Assembly: GCF_019976755.1 (NCBI RefSeq)
Contig: NZ_AP023441.1
Location: 4,957,501 to 5,021,500 of the forward strand
Origin: Nostoc sp. MS1
GTDB taxonomy: Bacteria > Cyanobacteriota > Cyanobacteriia > Cyanobacteriales > Nostocaceae
Direction of reading: 5' to 3'
DNA length: 64,000 bases
Below the pieces are notes generated by a model that had not been told where the DNA came from, did not search any database, and was given only the letters and a program-made list of their open reading frames with translations. Below, one piece after another: positions 1 through 7,968 of the stretch (position 1 is the first letter of the stretch; each line of letters opens with the position of its first letter). The translations under genes and the position numbers were made by a program.

Positions 1-51
1 AATAACCAGCGAATATACGGCCAAGCGAATCTCCTGGCTTTGATCAGCCAT
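1..51 (-). CDS. 5' fragment of an unidentified gene
   Basis: An ATG on the minus strand at 51 opens a frame that runs off the left edge of the window and reads MADQSQEIRLAVYSLVI. Only 17 residues are visible, so no family can be named. It is divergent from der, and the roughly 180 bases between them would carry both promoters. A purine-rich AGGAG lies more than 15 bases upstream of the ATG, which is too far for a good ribosome binding site, so the start is tentative. Confidence 0.4.
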   Translation of the reverse strand, partial: MADQSQEIRLAVYSLVI

Positions 52-231
52 TTATGATTTTTCAAGGCTCATTCTCCTAATGATGTGACTGCCAGTTATC
101 CTGTGATGTGACTTCTTGAAACTTGGCTGTGAAACTTGTTTCATAGGGAGTGCTTCATGCTCCCTGTCAACTGTCTCCTACGATAAAATGTAGAGATGTG
201 ATATACTATCTCTCTTAATTACCCTTGGTTT

Positions 232-1593
232 ATGGGACTGCCAATTGTTGCTATTATCGGTCGCCCAAATGTGGGCAAATCTACCCTGGTTAATCGTCTC
301 GCCGGGGAACAAACGGCGATTGTCCATGATGAACCGGGTGTGACACGCGATCGCACTTACTTACAAGCTTACTGGAGCGATCGGGAATTTCAAGTTGTAG
401 ATACAGGCGGTTTGGTCTTTAACGATGATACAGAGTTCTTACCCCTGATTCGCCAACAAGCACTAGCTGCGCTTAGTGAAGCCTGTGCTGCTATATTTGT
501 TGTCAACGGTCAAACAGGCCCCAATTCCGCAGATGAAGAAATAGCTGAGTGGTTACGCCAGCAACCAGTACCCGTTTTCCTTGCAGTCAATAAATGCGAA
601 TCCCCTGAACAGGGATCGATTCAAGCTGCTGAATTTTGGGAACTGGGCTTAGGAGAACCATATCCGATCTCTGCAATTCATGGCAACGGTACAGGTGAGT
701 TACTCGATGAACTCATTAAACACATTCCATCTGTGACGGAATTAGAAGAAACCAACGAAATTAAAATTGCCATTGTTGGACGACCAAATGTTGGTAAATC
801 AAGTTTATTAAACTCTTTTGTTGGTGAAGAACGGGTAATTGTCAGCCCCATTTCGGGAACAACCCGCGATGCAATTGACACTTTTATCGAACGCGAAGGA
901 CAAAAATATCGTCTAATTGACACAGCCGGGATTCGCAAAAAGAAAAGCATTGATTATGGTACAGAGTTTTTTAGTATCAACCGTGCTTTTAAAGCAATTC
1001 GCCGCGCTGATGTGGTTTTATTGGTACTAGATGCCCTTGATGGTGTTACCGAACAAGACCAAAAGTTAGCTGGCAGAATTATCGAAGAAGGTAGGGCTTG
1101 CGTCATCGTCGTCAATAAATGGGATGCGGTCGAGAAAGACTCATATACTATCTACGACTACGAAAAAAATCTGGAAGCAAGGCTACATTTTACAGAATGG
1201 GCTGATACTATCTATGTCAGTGCGCTGACAGGACAACGGGTAGAAAAGATTTTAGAGTTGGTGGTTAAAGCCAATGAAGAACACAAGCGCCGCGTTAGTA
1301 CATCAGTAATTAACGAAGTTCTCGAAGACGCTGTAAGTTGGCACTCGCCCCCAACCTCTCGCGGCGGTCGCCAGGGTAGGATTTACTATGGTACGCAAGT
1401 CAGCACCCAACCCCCTACTATCGCCCTATTTGTCAATGAAGCTAAACGCTTTAATGACAATTACCGCCGTTACATCGAAAGACAGTTCCGTCAACAATTA
1501 GGTTTTAAAGGTACACCCATTCGTCTACTTTGGCGCAGCAAAAAAGTTAGAGATGCAGAACTTGGTAGTGCCAACCGGGCAACTCGCGTTTAA
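232..1593 (+). CDS. der: Ribosome biogenesis GTPase Der (EngA)
   Basis: Der is a tandem GTPase that binds the 50S subunit and is needed for its late assembly in the cytoplasm. The 453-residue protein has the family's normal length and order: a first G domain with P-loop GRPNVGKS at residues 10-17, a second G domain with the same P-loop near residue 183 followed by a DTAG switch II, and a C-terminal KH-like domain that ends in a basic tail. NKCE and NKWD base-recognition motifs are both present. An AT-rich TATACT about 25 bases upstream could be the -10 element. The gene stands at the head of a plus-strand run with ecfT, but a repeat-filled spacer separates the two. Confidence 0.97.
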   Translation: MGLPIVAIIGRPNVGKSTLVNRLAGEQTAIVHDEPGVTRDRTYLQAYWSDREFQVVDTGGLVFNDDTEFLPLIRQQALAALSEACAAIFVVNGQTGPNSADEEIAEWLRQQPVPVFLAVNKCESPEQGSIQAAEFWELGLGEPYPISAIHGNGTGELLDELIKHIPSVTELEETNEIKIAIVGRPNVGKSSLLNSFVGEERVIVSPISGTTRDAIDTFIEREGQKYRLIDTAGIRKKKSIDYGTEFFSINRAFKAIRRADVVLLVLDALDGVTEQDQKLAGRIIEEGRACVIVVNKWDAVEKDSYTIYDYEKNLEARLHFTEWADTIYVSALTGQRVEKILELVVKANEEHKRRVSTSVINEVLEDAVSWHSPPTSRGGRQGRIYYGTQVSTQPPTIALFVNEAKRFNDNYRRYIERQFRQQLGFKGTPIRLLWRSKKVRDAELGSANRATRV

Positions 1594-1599
1594 GATTGG

Positions 1600-1760
1600 T
1601 CAATAGTCAACAGTCAACAGTCAACCCTCCGGGTTCGGCAGTTCGGACTCGACGGGAACCGCCAAGACTCCGACTGCCTCACAGTCAACAGTCAACAGAG
1701 TTTCGTACTATTGACTATGGACTATTGACTATTAACTATGGACTATTGACTATTGACTAT
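1600..1760. repeat. Heptamer repeat tract (STRR-like) with GC-rich insert
   Basis: Tandem CAGTCAA/AGTCAAC units at 1600-1626 and again at 1681-1697 flank a GC-rich insert at 1627-1680. A run of GACTATTGACTATGG units then continues to the start codon of the next gene. Short tandemly repeated repetitive sequences of this kind are typical of heterocystous cyanobacteria. The last unit supplies the ATG of the ecfT-like gene. Confidence 0.85.
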
Positions 1761-2688
1761 GGACTTACTAAAATCGCTACCTTTAGGGCTGTACTTAGAA
1801 CAGCCGCAAACTTGGTTACATAAACTTGACCCACGAGTCAAGTTTATCTGGTTGATGAGTTTTCTTACTAGTTACAGTTTTGCCAATAACTTCTGGCGGA
1901 TACTACTGGTAGCATTATTAATAATTTTTACTGTTGTTGCCAAAATTCCCCGGCGAGTGTGGCAACAGCAAATGGGTTGGTTATTAACATTATCATTTTT
2001 TGTGTTGGCGATCGGAGCTATTAGTCCTGATGCTTTGGGTGTAGAGTACCAGCCGCGCCTCCCAGCTAACCCCCAAGTTTTAACCCAGCCAGCCAATGCT
2101 AATAATTTGTCCAAAGCCCCAAAAGAACTAAAAAGTAGTAAAGGCTATAGTTACGTCTTATTTAATAAAGGCCCAGTTAAAGTTACTCGCCGTTCTCTAG
2201 ATTTGGCTGTGCGCCTAAGTACAATTTTATTTACTGTTATTTACAGCACTAACTTATATTTACTGACAACCGCCCCAGAAGAAATCACGGCTGGTATAGA
2301 AAGCCTAATGCAGCCCTTGAGACGATTTAAGATACCTGTAACAGAAATTACCTTAACTTTAACCTTATCCTTGCGTTTCATTCCTTTAGTTTTAGAAGAA
2401 GTGCAGAATTTAATCCGTTCTGTGATGACTAGAGCGATTAATTGGAAGAAACTAGGCTTAAAAGGCGGAGTGAAAGTTTGGATGATTGTGGCTGAGAGAT
2501 TGTTAGAAAACTTATTGTTACGGGCATCACAAATGGCTAGCGCCATGACAGTACGTGGTTTTACTAGCCCTAACGAACATCGCGTCCCGTGGCACGATTT
2601 ACGGTTAAAATCATGGGATTGGTTAGCGATCGCTACTCTCACCCTATTCTGGGGGATTAGGGTAGTCTTTGGCAATGAAATTTCGTAG
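1759..2688 (+). CDS. EcfT/CbiQ-family transporter transmembrane protein
   Basis: This looks like the T component (CbiQ/EcfT fold) of an energy-coupling factor importer, the membrane scaffold that couples two ATPases to a substrate-binding S subunit. The protein of about 309 residues has several hydrophobic segments, an N-terminal LDPRVKFIW stretch typical of the family, and a C-terminal cytoplasmic part with the coupling-helix style sequence ASQMASAMTVRGF. An unusual hydrophilic insert sits near residues 95-135. No ATPase or S-component gene is adjacent, so the substrate is unknown and the module may share ATPases encoded elsewhere. An in-frame TTG lies 6 bases upstream, but ATG 1759 is preferred. 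That ATG is inside the heptamer repeats and has no clear Shine-Dalgarno sequence. Confidence 0.85.
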   Translation: MDLLKSLPLGLYLEQPQTWLHKLDPRVKFIWLMSFLTSYSFANNFWRILLVALLIIFTVVAKIPRRVWQQQMGWLLTLSFFVLAIGAISPDALGVEYQPRLPANPQVLTQPANANNLSKAPKELKSSKGYSYVLFNKGPVKVTRRSLDLAVRLSTILFTVIYSTNLYLLTTAPEEITAGIESLMQPLRRFKIPVTEITLTLTLSLRFIPLVLEEVQNLIRSVMTRAINWKKLGLKGGVKVWMIVAERLLENLLLRASQMASAMTVRGFTSPNEHRVPWHDLRLKSWDWLAIATLTLFWGIRVVFGNEIS

Positions 2689-3375
2689 AGTCAGGGACTA
2701 GGGACTGGGGGGATGAGGGAGATGAGGGGGAAGGGGGAAAAGGTGAAAGGTGAAAGGGAAAAATTAAATCCTTTACCCCTTACCCTTTTCCCTTTATCCT
2801 GACTGTTGACTAATGACTAATGACAACTGACAATTTCCGCAAACTGTAGCAATACCGACTGTTATCACAAACAGTTCTTAGGAAAATGCGCCTGTTGGCT
2901 ATTTTGCTCCAACAAGCGATAATTATGGCAACATGGAGAGAAGTTAGAGTAAACAGCAGTATGAAAGTCTGTGCCAACAACTTCAAAGGGCGCATCTCAA
3001 CGTCACTGGAAGCTGCAAACAAACGCATCAGGGATTTTCCATGCTGCCAATGACGATTTTGAGAGTGACGAGTCATGTTAGCGCAAGCGGGGCGTTCAGC
3101 CCGTGCTGTTAGCGGTAGCGGCACGTTTAGCGCGTGCTGGGTGAGGAGTAAGTGTTACTAACCTCCTGCCTCCTGCCTTCTGCCTCCTGCCTCCCTACTG
3201 CTGGCTTCGTCTACCAATGAAGAATGAGATCCAGGTCTTCATAAGCACCATTTAAGGGTAAAATTTGCTGATTCTCACCTGACTTTATCCAAATATTCTG
3301 GCGCAAGAGATATATCGTCCGAATGTTGGAAATTCACTGCGAAAAAAATTATAGATTCTGCTACTTGAGTGATAG
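2689..3375. other. Long spacer between ecfT-like gene and pipX
   Basis: The first part (2695-2760) is a purine-rich GGGGGATGAGGG / AAAGGTGAAAGG tract, followed by heptamer repeats GACTAATGACTAA at about 2800-2835. A 31-codon reading frame starting at ATG 2961 and ending at 3053 is open but has no supporting ribosome binding site, so I do not call it a gene. A dispersed GC-rich repeat lies at 3108-3136, with pyrimidine-rich CTGCCTCCTGCCT repeats at 3165-3195. The last 150 bases before pipX should hold its promoter; I did not find a convincing NtcA site (GTA-N8-TAC). Confidence 0.6.
3108..3136 (+). repeat. 29-bp dispersed repeat, copy A
   Basis: This GC-rich sequence (GTTAGCGGTAGCGGC followed by ACGTTTAGCGCGTG) recurs in inverted orientation at 47525-47553 with one mismatch. 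It contains the self-complementary core CGTTTAGCGCG. Both copies lie between genes next to other simple repeats. Confidence 0.75.
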
Positions 3376-3654
3376 ATGAATCCAGAAACCTCGGAAACTT
3401 ACATAAACCACCCTACCTGGGGTTTGCTATATCGGATCTGTATGGTTGATGAAAACCAGGATCTGTTTACCACCCTCTACGCCCAACGCTTGTTTTTTCT
3501 AGTAGTGAATGACATTAAAGCCATTAAGTTCCAACCTATAGGACGCACTGAAGCGAGAATGTTGTTGGAAAATCGTTTACGAAATTTACGTCGCAATGGT
3601 CAATCACAGGAGTACGATCAGCTTCAGAGTGTTTTCCAACGCACCTTCCAATGA
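3376..3654 (+). CDS. pipX: PII-interacting protein PipX
   Basis: PipX is the small cyanobacterial coactivator that shuttles between PII (GlnB) and the nitrogen regulator NtcA according to 2-oxoglutarate, ADP and ATP levels. The 92-residue protein matches the family in length. It shows the conserved N-terminal Tudor-like part with YINHPTWGLLYRIC, the RLFFLVV and IGRTEARMLLENRLR segments, and a helical C-terminus. Its stop overlaps the start of pipY by four bases (ATGA), so translational coupling is likely. This pipX-pipY pair is conserved across cyanobacteria. Confidence 0.96.
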   Translation: MNPETSETYINHPTWGLLYRICMVDENQDLFTTLYAQRLFFLVVNDIKAIKFQPIGRTEARMLLENRLRNLRRNGQSQEYDQLQSVFQRTFQ

Positions 3655-4322
3655 TTACTAGTTCGATTAGCGAACGTATTACTCAAATTCGGGCTTCCCT
3701 ACCACCTTCAGTCAGGCTAATTGCTGTCACTAAGCAAATGCCGACTGAAGTTATTCGTGCTGCCTATGCGGCTGGTATTCGTGATTTTGGCGAAAATCGT
3801 ATCCAAGAGGCTGCTAACAAACAAGCTGAGTTATTTGACTTACCTGATATTACTTGGCACTTTATCGGACATTTGCAAACGAACAAAGCCAAGAAGGCAC
3901 TAGAACAATTCAACTGGATTCACTCTGTAGATAATTTGAAATTAGCACAACGCTTAGATCAATTAGCGCAACAGCTAGGAGTTAAACCTCAAGTTTGCCT
4001 ACAGGTGAAGATTCTCCCAGATCCAAATAAGTCTGGTTGGAGTGTTCCCGAACTATTGGCAGACTTACCCGCGCTTGATCTTTGCAAAAATTTACAAATT
4101 CAGGGTTTGATGACAATCCCGCCTTTTGGTCTAGATGATGCGGAAATCAATTATGTATTTAACAGCACTAGTAAATTAGCCAAAGAAATTGCTGCACAAC
4201 CTTGGACGCACCTTCAAATGAATGAGTTATCGATGGGTATGTCAGGCGATTACCAACTTGCAGTGCAAGCAGGGGCAACGATGGTAAGATTGGGAACTAT
4301 TTTGTTCGGCAAGCGTACTTAA
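3651..4322 (+). CDS. pipY: PLP homeostasis protein PipY (YggS/PLPBP family)
   Basis: Single-domain PLP-binding protein of the YggS/PROSC family, thought to buffer pyridoxal phosphate and to influence amino/keto-acid balance; no catalytic activity is expected. The 223-residue sequence has the alanine-racemase-like barrel signature. AVTKQMP near residue 27 carries the PLP lysine, GENRIQEAANK follows, and WHFIGHLQTNK and GLMTIPP are both present. The C-terminal LSMGMSGDY and RLGTILFG motifs bind the phosphate. It begins inside the stop of pipX, so the two are very probably co-transcribed. The spacer downstream is long, and sepF is likely to have its own promoter. Confidence 0.95.
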   Translation: MITSSISERITQIRASLPPSVRLIAVTKQMPTEVIRAAYAAGIRDFGENRIQEAANKQAELFDLPDITWHFIGHLQTNKAKKALEQFNWIHSVDNLKLAQRLDQLAQQLGVKPQVCLQVKILPDPNKSGWSVPELLADLPALDLCKNLQIQGLMTIPPFGLDDAEINYVFNSTSKLAKEIAAQPWTHLQMNELSMGMSGDYQLAVQAGATMVRLGTILFGKRT

Positions 4323-4692
4323 GCAAAAGTACTTGTGTTTTTTCGATGGTATCAATCAGCGCTGGCTATGGGATACAGAAAATTTCGCCCATACCAGTGC
4401 AATAAAATACTAAAAATCAATGTAAATAAAAGTAAATAATTAAGAAAATGCACTAAATACAACATTCGTCAACTTTCCATCGGGGAATTGTTGGGATATA
4501 ATCTTGACTCAATTATTGTATCTAGGTTAATGTACAGGCGTTACTAGTAGCGCCTGTCATTGCCAACAGCAGTAGTAGATGCTACAAATAGCGATAAAAT
4601 TAATAGGCCATTTGCCCTTTGTAGCGATTTAATAGGCTACATCAAGAATGAACCGAGTTATCAAAGGCAATTTGCAGAAGGAGTGCAACTAA
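4323..4692. other. Spacer between pipY and sepF
   Basis: This AT-rich stretch of 370 bases has no open reading frame worth calling. It contains one strong near-palindrome at 4534-4557 (listed separately) and should contain the sepF promoter. The AGGAG at 4679-4683 is the sepF ribosome binding site. Confidence 0.6.
4534..4557. repeat. 24-bp near-perfect palindrome upstream of sepF
   Basis: ACAGGCG and CGCCTGT flank a TACTAGTA core with one mismatched pair, giving an almost complete 24-bp palindrome. No U-run follows on either side, so it looks more like an operator, a cruciform or a dispersed repeat than a terminator. It lies about 135 bases before the sepF start. Confidence 0.55.
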
Positions 4693-5289
4693 ATGAACAA
4701 TATATTCTCTAAGCTAAGAGACTTTGTTGGTCTCAATGAGCAAGTAGAGTACGAATACTACGAAGAAGATCCAGATACAGATAACTACCAAAATCTGTAC
4801 CAACAGGAAAATCCTCAACCCGCTCCAGCAGAAGCAGCGCCAAACAATCGACGTTGGCGTGAACCAATGACTACAATGGGTGATGACGTTGCGACAGGAA
4901 CAAAATCAACTATGGGGAATGTGATCGGTATGCCAGGAGCAATTAACGGAATTTCTGAAGTGTTGGTGCTTGAACCACGTACATTTGAAGAAATGCCCCA
5001 GGCAATTCAAGCATTACGTGAGCGTAAATCAGTAGTGCTGAACTTGACAATCATGGACCCAGATCAAGCACAACGGGCTGTTGATTTTGTTGCTGGTGGC
5101 ACTTACGCATTAGATGGACATCAAGAACGCATTGGCGAAAGTATCTTTTTGTTTACGCCCAGCTGTGTGCAAGTTAGCACCCAAGGTGGAGTTATCCATG
5201 AAGTACCCCAACCCCCCGCTCGTCCTGTACGCACCGCACCAGCCAATCCCACTTCTTGGGGAAACGAGACCAACCGGATGGCACAATAA
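4693..5289 (+). CDS. sepF: Cell division protein SepF
   Basis: SepF (Cdv2 in cyanobacteria) binds FtsZ and the membrane and helps to form the division ring. The 198-residue protein has an N-terminal amphipathic start (MNNIFSKLRDFVGL) for membrane binding and an acidic, Tyr/Gln/Pro-rich linker over about residues 15-60. The conserved SepF core spans about residues 93-165, with VLEPRTFEEMPQAIQALRE and a GGTYALDG turn. A Pro-rich tail closes the protein. Start choice is supported by GGAG about nine bases upstream. Neighbouring pipX, pipY and proC are the usual cyanobacterial context. Confidence 0.95.
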   Translation: MNNIFSKLRDFVGLNEQVEYEYYEEDPDTDNYQNLYQQENPQPAPAEAAPNNRRWREPMTTMGDDVATGTKSTMGNVIGMPGAINGISEVLVLEPRTFEEMPQAIQALRERKSVVLNLTIMDPDQAQRAVDFVAGGTYALDGHQERIGESIFLFTPSCVQVSTQGGVIHEVPQPPARPVRTAPANPTSWGNETNRMAQ

Positions 5290-5297
5290 GGTTAAAT

Positions 5298-5372
5298 TAG
5301 TCATTAGTCCATAGTCAAGAGTTCAAAGTTACAGTTTTTGACTATTGACTATTGACTATTGACCAATGACTA
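5298..5372. repeat. Heptamer repeat tract before proC
   Basis: Units of TTGACTA / TAGTCAT type, including three clean copies in tandem at 5339-5362, fill the sepF-proC spacer. The repeat reaches into the most upstream possible proC start at 5366. Confidence 0.85.
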
Positions 5373-5386
5373 ACAATTCACGACTA

Positions 5387-6199
5387 ATGACTATAAAATT
5401 TGGTTTAATTGGTGGCGGGGTAATGGGAGAAGCGTTGTTATCCCGCCTTATTGCACGAGAAATTTATCAACCATCACAAGTCATAGTCAGCGAACCGCAA
5501 GCAGCGCGACAAGCTTTTTTACAAGAAAAATATCATGTGGCTGTTACTACAGATAACAGCTTGGTATTTACACAAGCGCAAGAAGTTGTATTCTTGGCTG
5601 TGAAACCACAAGTATTTAGTGCGATCGCTCAAGAATTAGCAGAGATCGTTTTAACAGAACACTCACCCCTAGTTATCTCCATCTTGGCGGGAGTATCCTT
5701 AAGCCAGTTAGAGGCGGCGTTCCCTAATTCACCAGTAATTAGGGCGATGCCTAATACCCCAGCTACCGTAGGCGCAGGGATAACAGCAATAACATCTGGT
5801 GCATATACCCACGCCGAACATCACCAATTGGCACAGCAAATTTTCTCCGCCGTTGGGGAAGTGGTGGAAGTGCCGGAAGGTTTGATGGATGCAGTTACAG
5901 GGCTTTCTGGGAGTGGCCCGGCTTATGTTGCAATATTAGTAGAAGCCCTCGCCGATGGGGGCGTTGCTGCTGGTTTACCCAGAGGAGTTGCCAATCAACT
6001 AGCACTACAAACTGTGCTAGGAACAGCCCAGTTGCTGCATGAAAGTAAGATTCATCCAGCCGAACTCAAGGACAGAGTTACCAGTCCTGGGGGTACTACC
6101 ATCGCTGGTATTGCCCAACTAGAAAAAGCTGGGTTCCGTTCCGCCTTAATTGAAGCAGTCAAAGCTGCCGCAGGGCGATCGCAAGAATTAGGCAAATGA
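5387..6199 (+). CDS. proC: Pyrroline-5-carboxylate reductase ProC
   Basis: ProC reduces 1-pyrroline-5-carboxylate to L-proline with NAD(P)H in the cytosol, the last step of proline synthesis. The 270-residue protein opens with the Rossmann signature FGLIGGGVMGEALL. It carries the family motif VIRAMPNTPATVGAG, and the C-terminal signature with SGSGPAYV and DRVTSPGGTTIAG. I chose ATG 5387 (MTIKFGLIGG) because homologues usually begin a few residues before the glycine-rich loop. An alternative ATG at 5366 would add seven residues encoded by the repeat tract. Confidence 0.95.
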   Translation: MTIKFGLIGGGVMGEALLSRLIAREIYQPSQVIVSEPQAARQAFLQEKYHVAVTTDNSLVFTQAQEVVFLAVKPQVFSAIAQELAEIVLTEHSPLVISILAGVSLSQLEAAFPNSPVIRAMPNTPATVGAGITAITSGAYTHAEHHQLAQQIFSAVGEVVEVPEGLMDAVTGLSGSGPAYVAILVEALADGGVAAGLPRGVANQLALQTVLGTAQLLHESKIHPAELKDRVTSPGGTTIAGIAQLEKAGFRSALIEAVKAAAGRSQELGK

Positions 6200-6322
6200 A
6201 TATCTTGCACCTAGTCTTGGCGATGAGCAATTGTGGCTATACACACTAAGCCCGCCTGCGGGCGTTGCGGAATCAAGGGATGATTCTTGTGGGGTAGACA
6301 TCATGAGCGCCCTAGAATACAA

Positions 6323-6345
6323 GGGACGGGCAAGATGCCCATCCC
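6323..6345. repeat. Palindromic dispersed-type repeat
   Basis: GGGACGGGCA and TGCCCATCCC can pair around AGA with one C-A mismatch. Sequences of this appearance are common between genes in filamentous cyanobacteria (recalled, not searched). Confidence 0.5.
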
Positions 6346-6460
6346 ACAAAACTAGTAAATCATCCATCCCGCAAATATGCAGCGCCACGCCTGCGCGAAC
6401 TAAGGCATAATTAGGGTTTTGGAACCTGTACAGGCAGATTTTATCTGTATAGTTGCAACT

Positions 6461-6483
6461 CCCAATTGCAACAAGCAATTGGG
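6461..6483. terminator. Stem-loop between convergent genes
   Basis: CCCAATTG pairs perfectly with CAATTGGG around a 7-base loop. There is no long T-run, so rho-independent termination is only possible, but the placement between converging proC and the DUF4327-like gene fits. Confidence 0.4.
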
Positions 6484-6570
6484 TAAATCAGTGATTAGGT
6501 ACTACATGAAAAACTGGCTGTTAGTTTACAGCCATAATCTTGTAATTGGACAGGCACTAGTACCTAATTT

Positions 6571-6789
6571 CTAATCCTCATCCCAAGCTTCCACTGCGAG
6601 TAAATCGCCAATTGGGTCTTGCATAGTAAAACCAAAATCTAGTAGCTCCTGTTTCCAGTGCTGCCAGTCGTTACCATAAAGCAGCGCAATCTTCCAAATG
6701 CTATCAGTCGGCTTGATAATATTTGATTCAACGAGTGATTGCACGTTACGCTGCAATTTCACCATTGGGTGAAGAACTTGCTGAGTCAT
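6571..6789 (-). CDS. Small cyanobacterial protein, DUF4327-like
   Basis: A protein of 72 residues from ATG 6789 (MTQQVLHPMVKLQR); an in-frame TTG at 6801 would add four residues. The pattern LVE-x(2)-II-x(4)-SIWKIALLYG, then W-x(3)-EL and MQDPIGDLLAVEAWDED resembles the DUF4327 family of small cyanobacterial proteins, whose function is unknown. The sequence is soluble-looking, with no signal peptide or membrane segment. It is transcribed towards proC from a long AT-rich divergent spacer shared with the glycan cluster. Confidence 0.75.
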   Translation of the reverse strand: MTQQVLHPMVKLQRNVQSLVESNIIKPTDSIWKIALLYGNDWQHWKQELLDFGFTMQDPIGDLLAVEAWDED

Positions 6790-7501
6790 AACTCGATTCA
6801 ATTCAAATTTTGTTGGATAAATACTTAATCAAAACTGCTTTCCGTTTTGCAATGGGTACCAATTCGTAGAGTTCAGTAATTGGCAAAGCTAGTCTTAACT
6901 TCTTTACTATACCATAACAAACTCTATCAAGTTGTGACAAACTTCGGCTTTGTACGGTAATTACACCACAATGCCTAAATATCTCTCTACAGATGTAGGC
7001 AAATTCTAGGCGATAGGTCTAGAAGTTTTTAAAATGCACAAACAAGTAGGAACTGTATATCAGCTAGAATCTGTGCAATTGTGAAATAGCTCATGTAATG
7101 CTGGCTGATAGGGGGTGTTAGTTGCGATCGCTTTTTAGGATAACGCAAACATCCAGGTGTGAATCAGTTCCCGGAAAAATTTAATAAAGCTTTAATCCTT
7201 GGCGAAAGATTAAGCATATTTACTATATGCGTATAATTCTACACATATAGTAAAAAATTATTTTTATAACCAACATATTTACATAACCATATCAATAATA
7301 GTTATCGTTTTTGCATCTATTAAATTAGCAGCAATTTTCTTTGTTTGTATCAGCAACATCAATTTATATTTACATATCTTAACATTAAGCTAAATCTAAG
7401 CATAAAAAATTATTAGCTTAGGTGTTAGTTTCTGTGAAGTAATGGGTAATCTCATATTTAGCACCTTAAATTAACTAAGTATTTACCACATTGAAAATAT
7501 C
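6790..7501. other. Long AT-rich divergent spacer upstream of the glycan cluster
   Basis: About 710 bases with no credible coding frame. A TGCGATCGC HIP1 site lies near 7123. A perfect 11-bp inverted repeat occurs at 7219-7254, and the base composition turns very AT-rich from about 7180 onwards. The spacer must hold promoters for the DUF4327-like gene (minus strand) and probably the main promoter of the 7.5-23.6 kb operon (plus strand). Confidence 0.6.
7219..7254. promoter_or_regulatory. 11-bp inverted repeat in the cluster leader
   Basis: TTTACTATATG (7219-7229) and CATATAGTAAA (7244-7254) are exact reverse complements separated by 14 bases, followed by A-rich sequence. It could be an operator for a dimeric regulator, or a hairpin in a leader transcript. 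It lies about 250 bases before the first gene of the cluster. Confidence 0.45.
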
Positions 7502-7924
7502 ATGGCTAGTTCAAGCGAAGACTATATAATTGTCCGCAAAAAGCAAATAGAAAGAAAAAAAAGACTTTTAACTATAGTTTCAGTTGTTTCCTTCTTTGGC
7601 TCAATGGTGTTTTCAGGTATTAGAGTAATTCAAACAGCAGTACAGAATCAAAGTACCCCAAGTAAGACAGTAACAGTGTCTAATGAATCTTCATTAAAAG
7701 AACAGGAGCGGGGTTATGAGTTAGTTTTACAAAGAGAGCCAAACAACCAAACTGTAATGGAAAAATTGTCTTTAACAAAGTTACAATTACAAGATTTTAA
7801 AGGTGCTAATGAAATTTTAGAAAAGTTAGTTAAATCACATCCAAATAGGCAAGACTACAAAATTGTTTTAGAAGATATAAAAAGGCGAAACAATCATACA
7901 AATAATAACTTTAAATCTAAATAG
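7502..7924 (+). CDS. Small membrane-anchored TPR-like protein
   Basis: Protein of 140 residues with a short basic N-terminus, one transmembrane segment at about residues 22-43 (LLTIVSVVSFFGSMVFSGI) and a soluble part. The soluble part has one to two TPR-like helical repeats: RGYELVLQREPNNQTVMEKLSLTKLQLQDFKGA shows the TPR spacing. The Lys/Asn-rich tail is disordered. The N-in, C-out topology suggests a periplasmic or thylakoid-lumen-facing scaffold. Similar one-helix TPR proteins are common in Nostoc, mostly without assigned function. It sits 44 bases before pseB and may be the first gene of the glycan operon; a link to it is only by position. Confidence 0.75.
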   Translation: MASSSEDYIIVRKKQIERKKRLLTIVSVVSFFGSMVFSGIRVIQTAVQNQSTPSKTVTVSNESSLKEQERGYELVLQREPNNQTVMEKLSLTKLQLQDFKGANEILEKLVKSHPNRQDYKIVLEDIKRRNNHTNNNFKSK

Positions 7925-7968
7925 TTAATATAAGATATTGCAAATACTATACCGTCTTGGAGACGAAA

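Larger units (their letters stand above)
6200..6570. other. Spacer between convergent proC and small DUF4327-like gene
   Basis: Structured spacer without a credible gene. It contains a short GCCCGC-CT-GCGGGC inverted repeat near 6250-6263, a GGGACGGGCA/TGCCCATCCC hairpin at 6323-6345, and a perfect 8-bp stem-loop at 6461-6483. The spacer lies between converging genes, so the hairpins may end transcription in both directions. Confidence 0.6.

Noticed and set aside
2961..3053. Small plus-strand frame of 30 residues
   Set aside because: Open and plausible in composition, but there is no good ribosome binding site or family, so it is left only as a note in the spacer entry.
2810..3124. Minus-strand open frame of 104 codons in the spacer before pipX
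   Set aside because: It starts in and crosses repeats, includes a dispersed repeat at 3108-3136, and has no recognisable domain or ribosome binding site.
6303..6410. Short frame in the proC spacer
   Set aside because: It consists of the palindromic repeat and neighbouring structured sequence, with no ribosome binding site.
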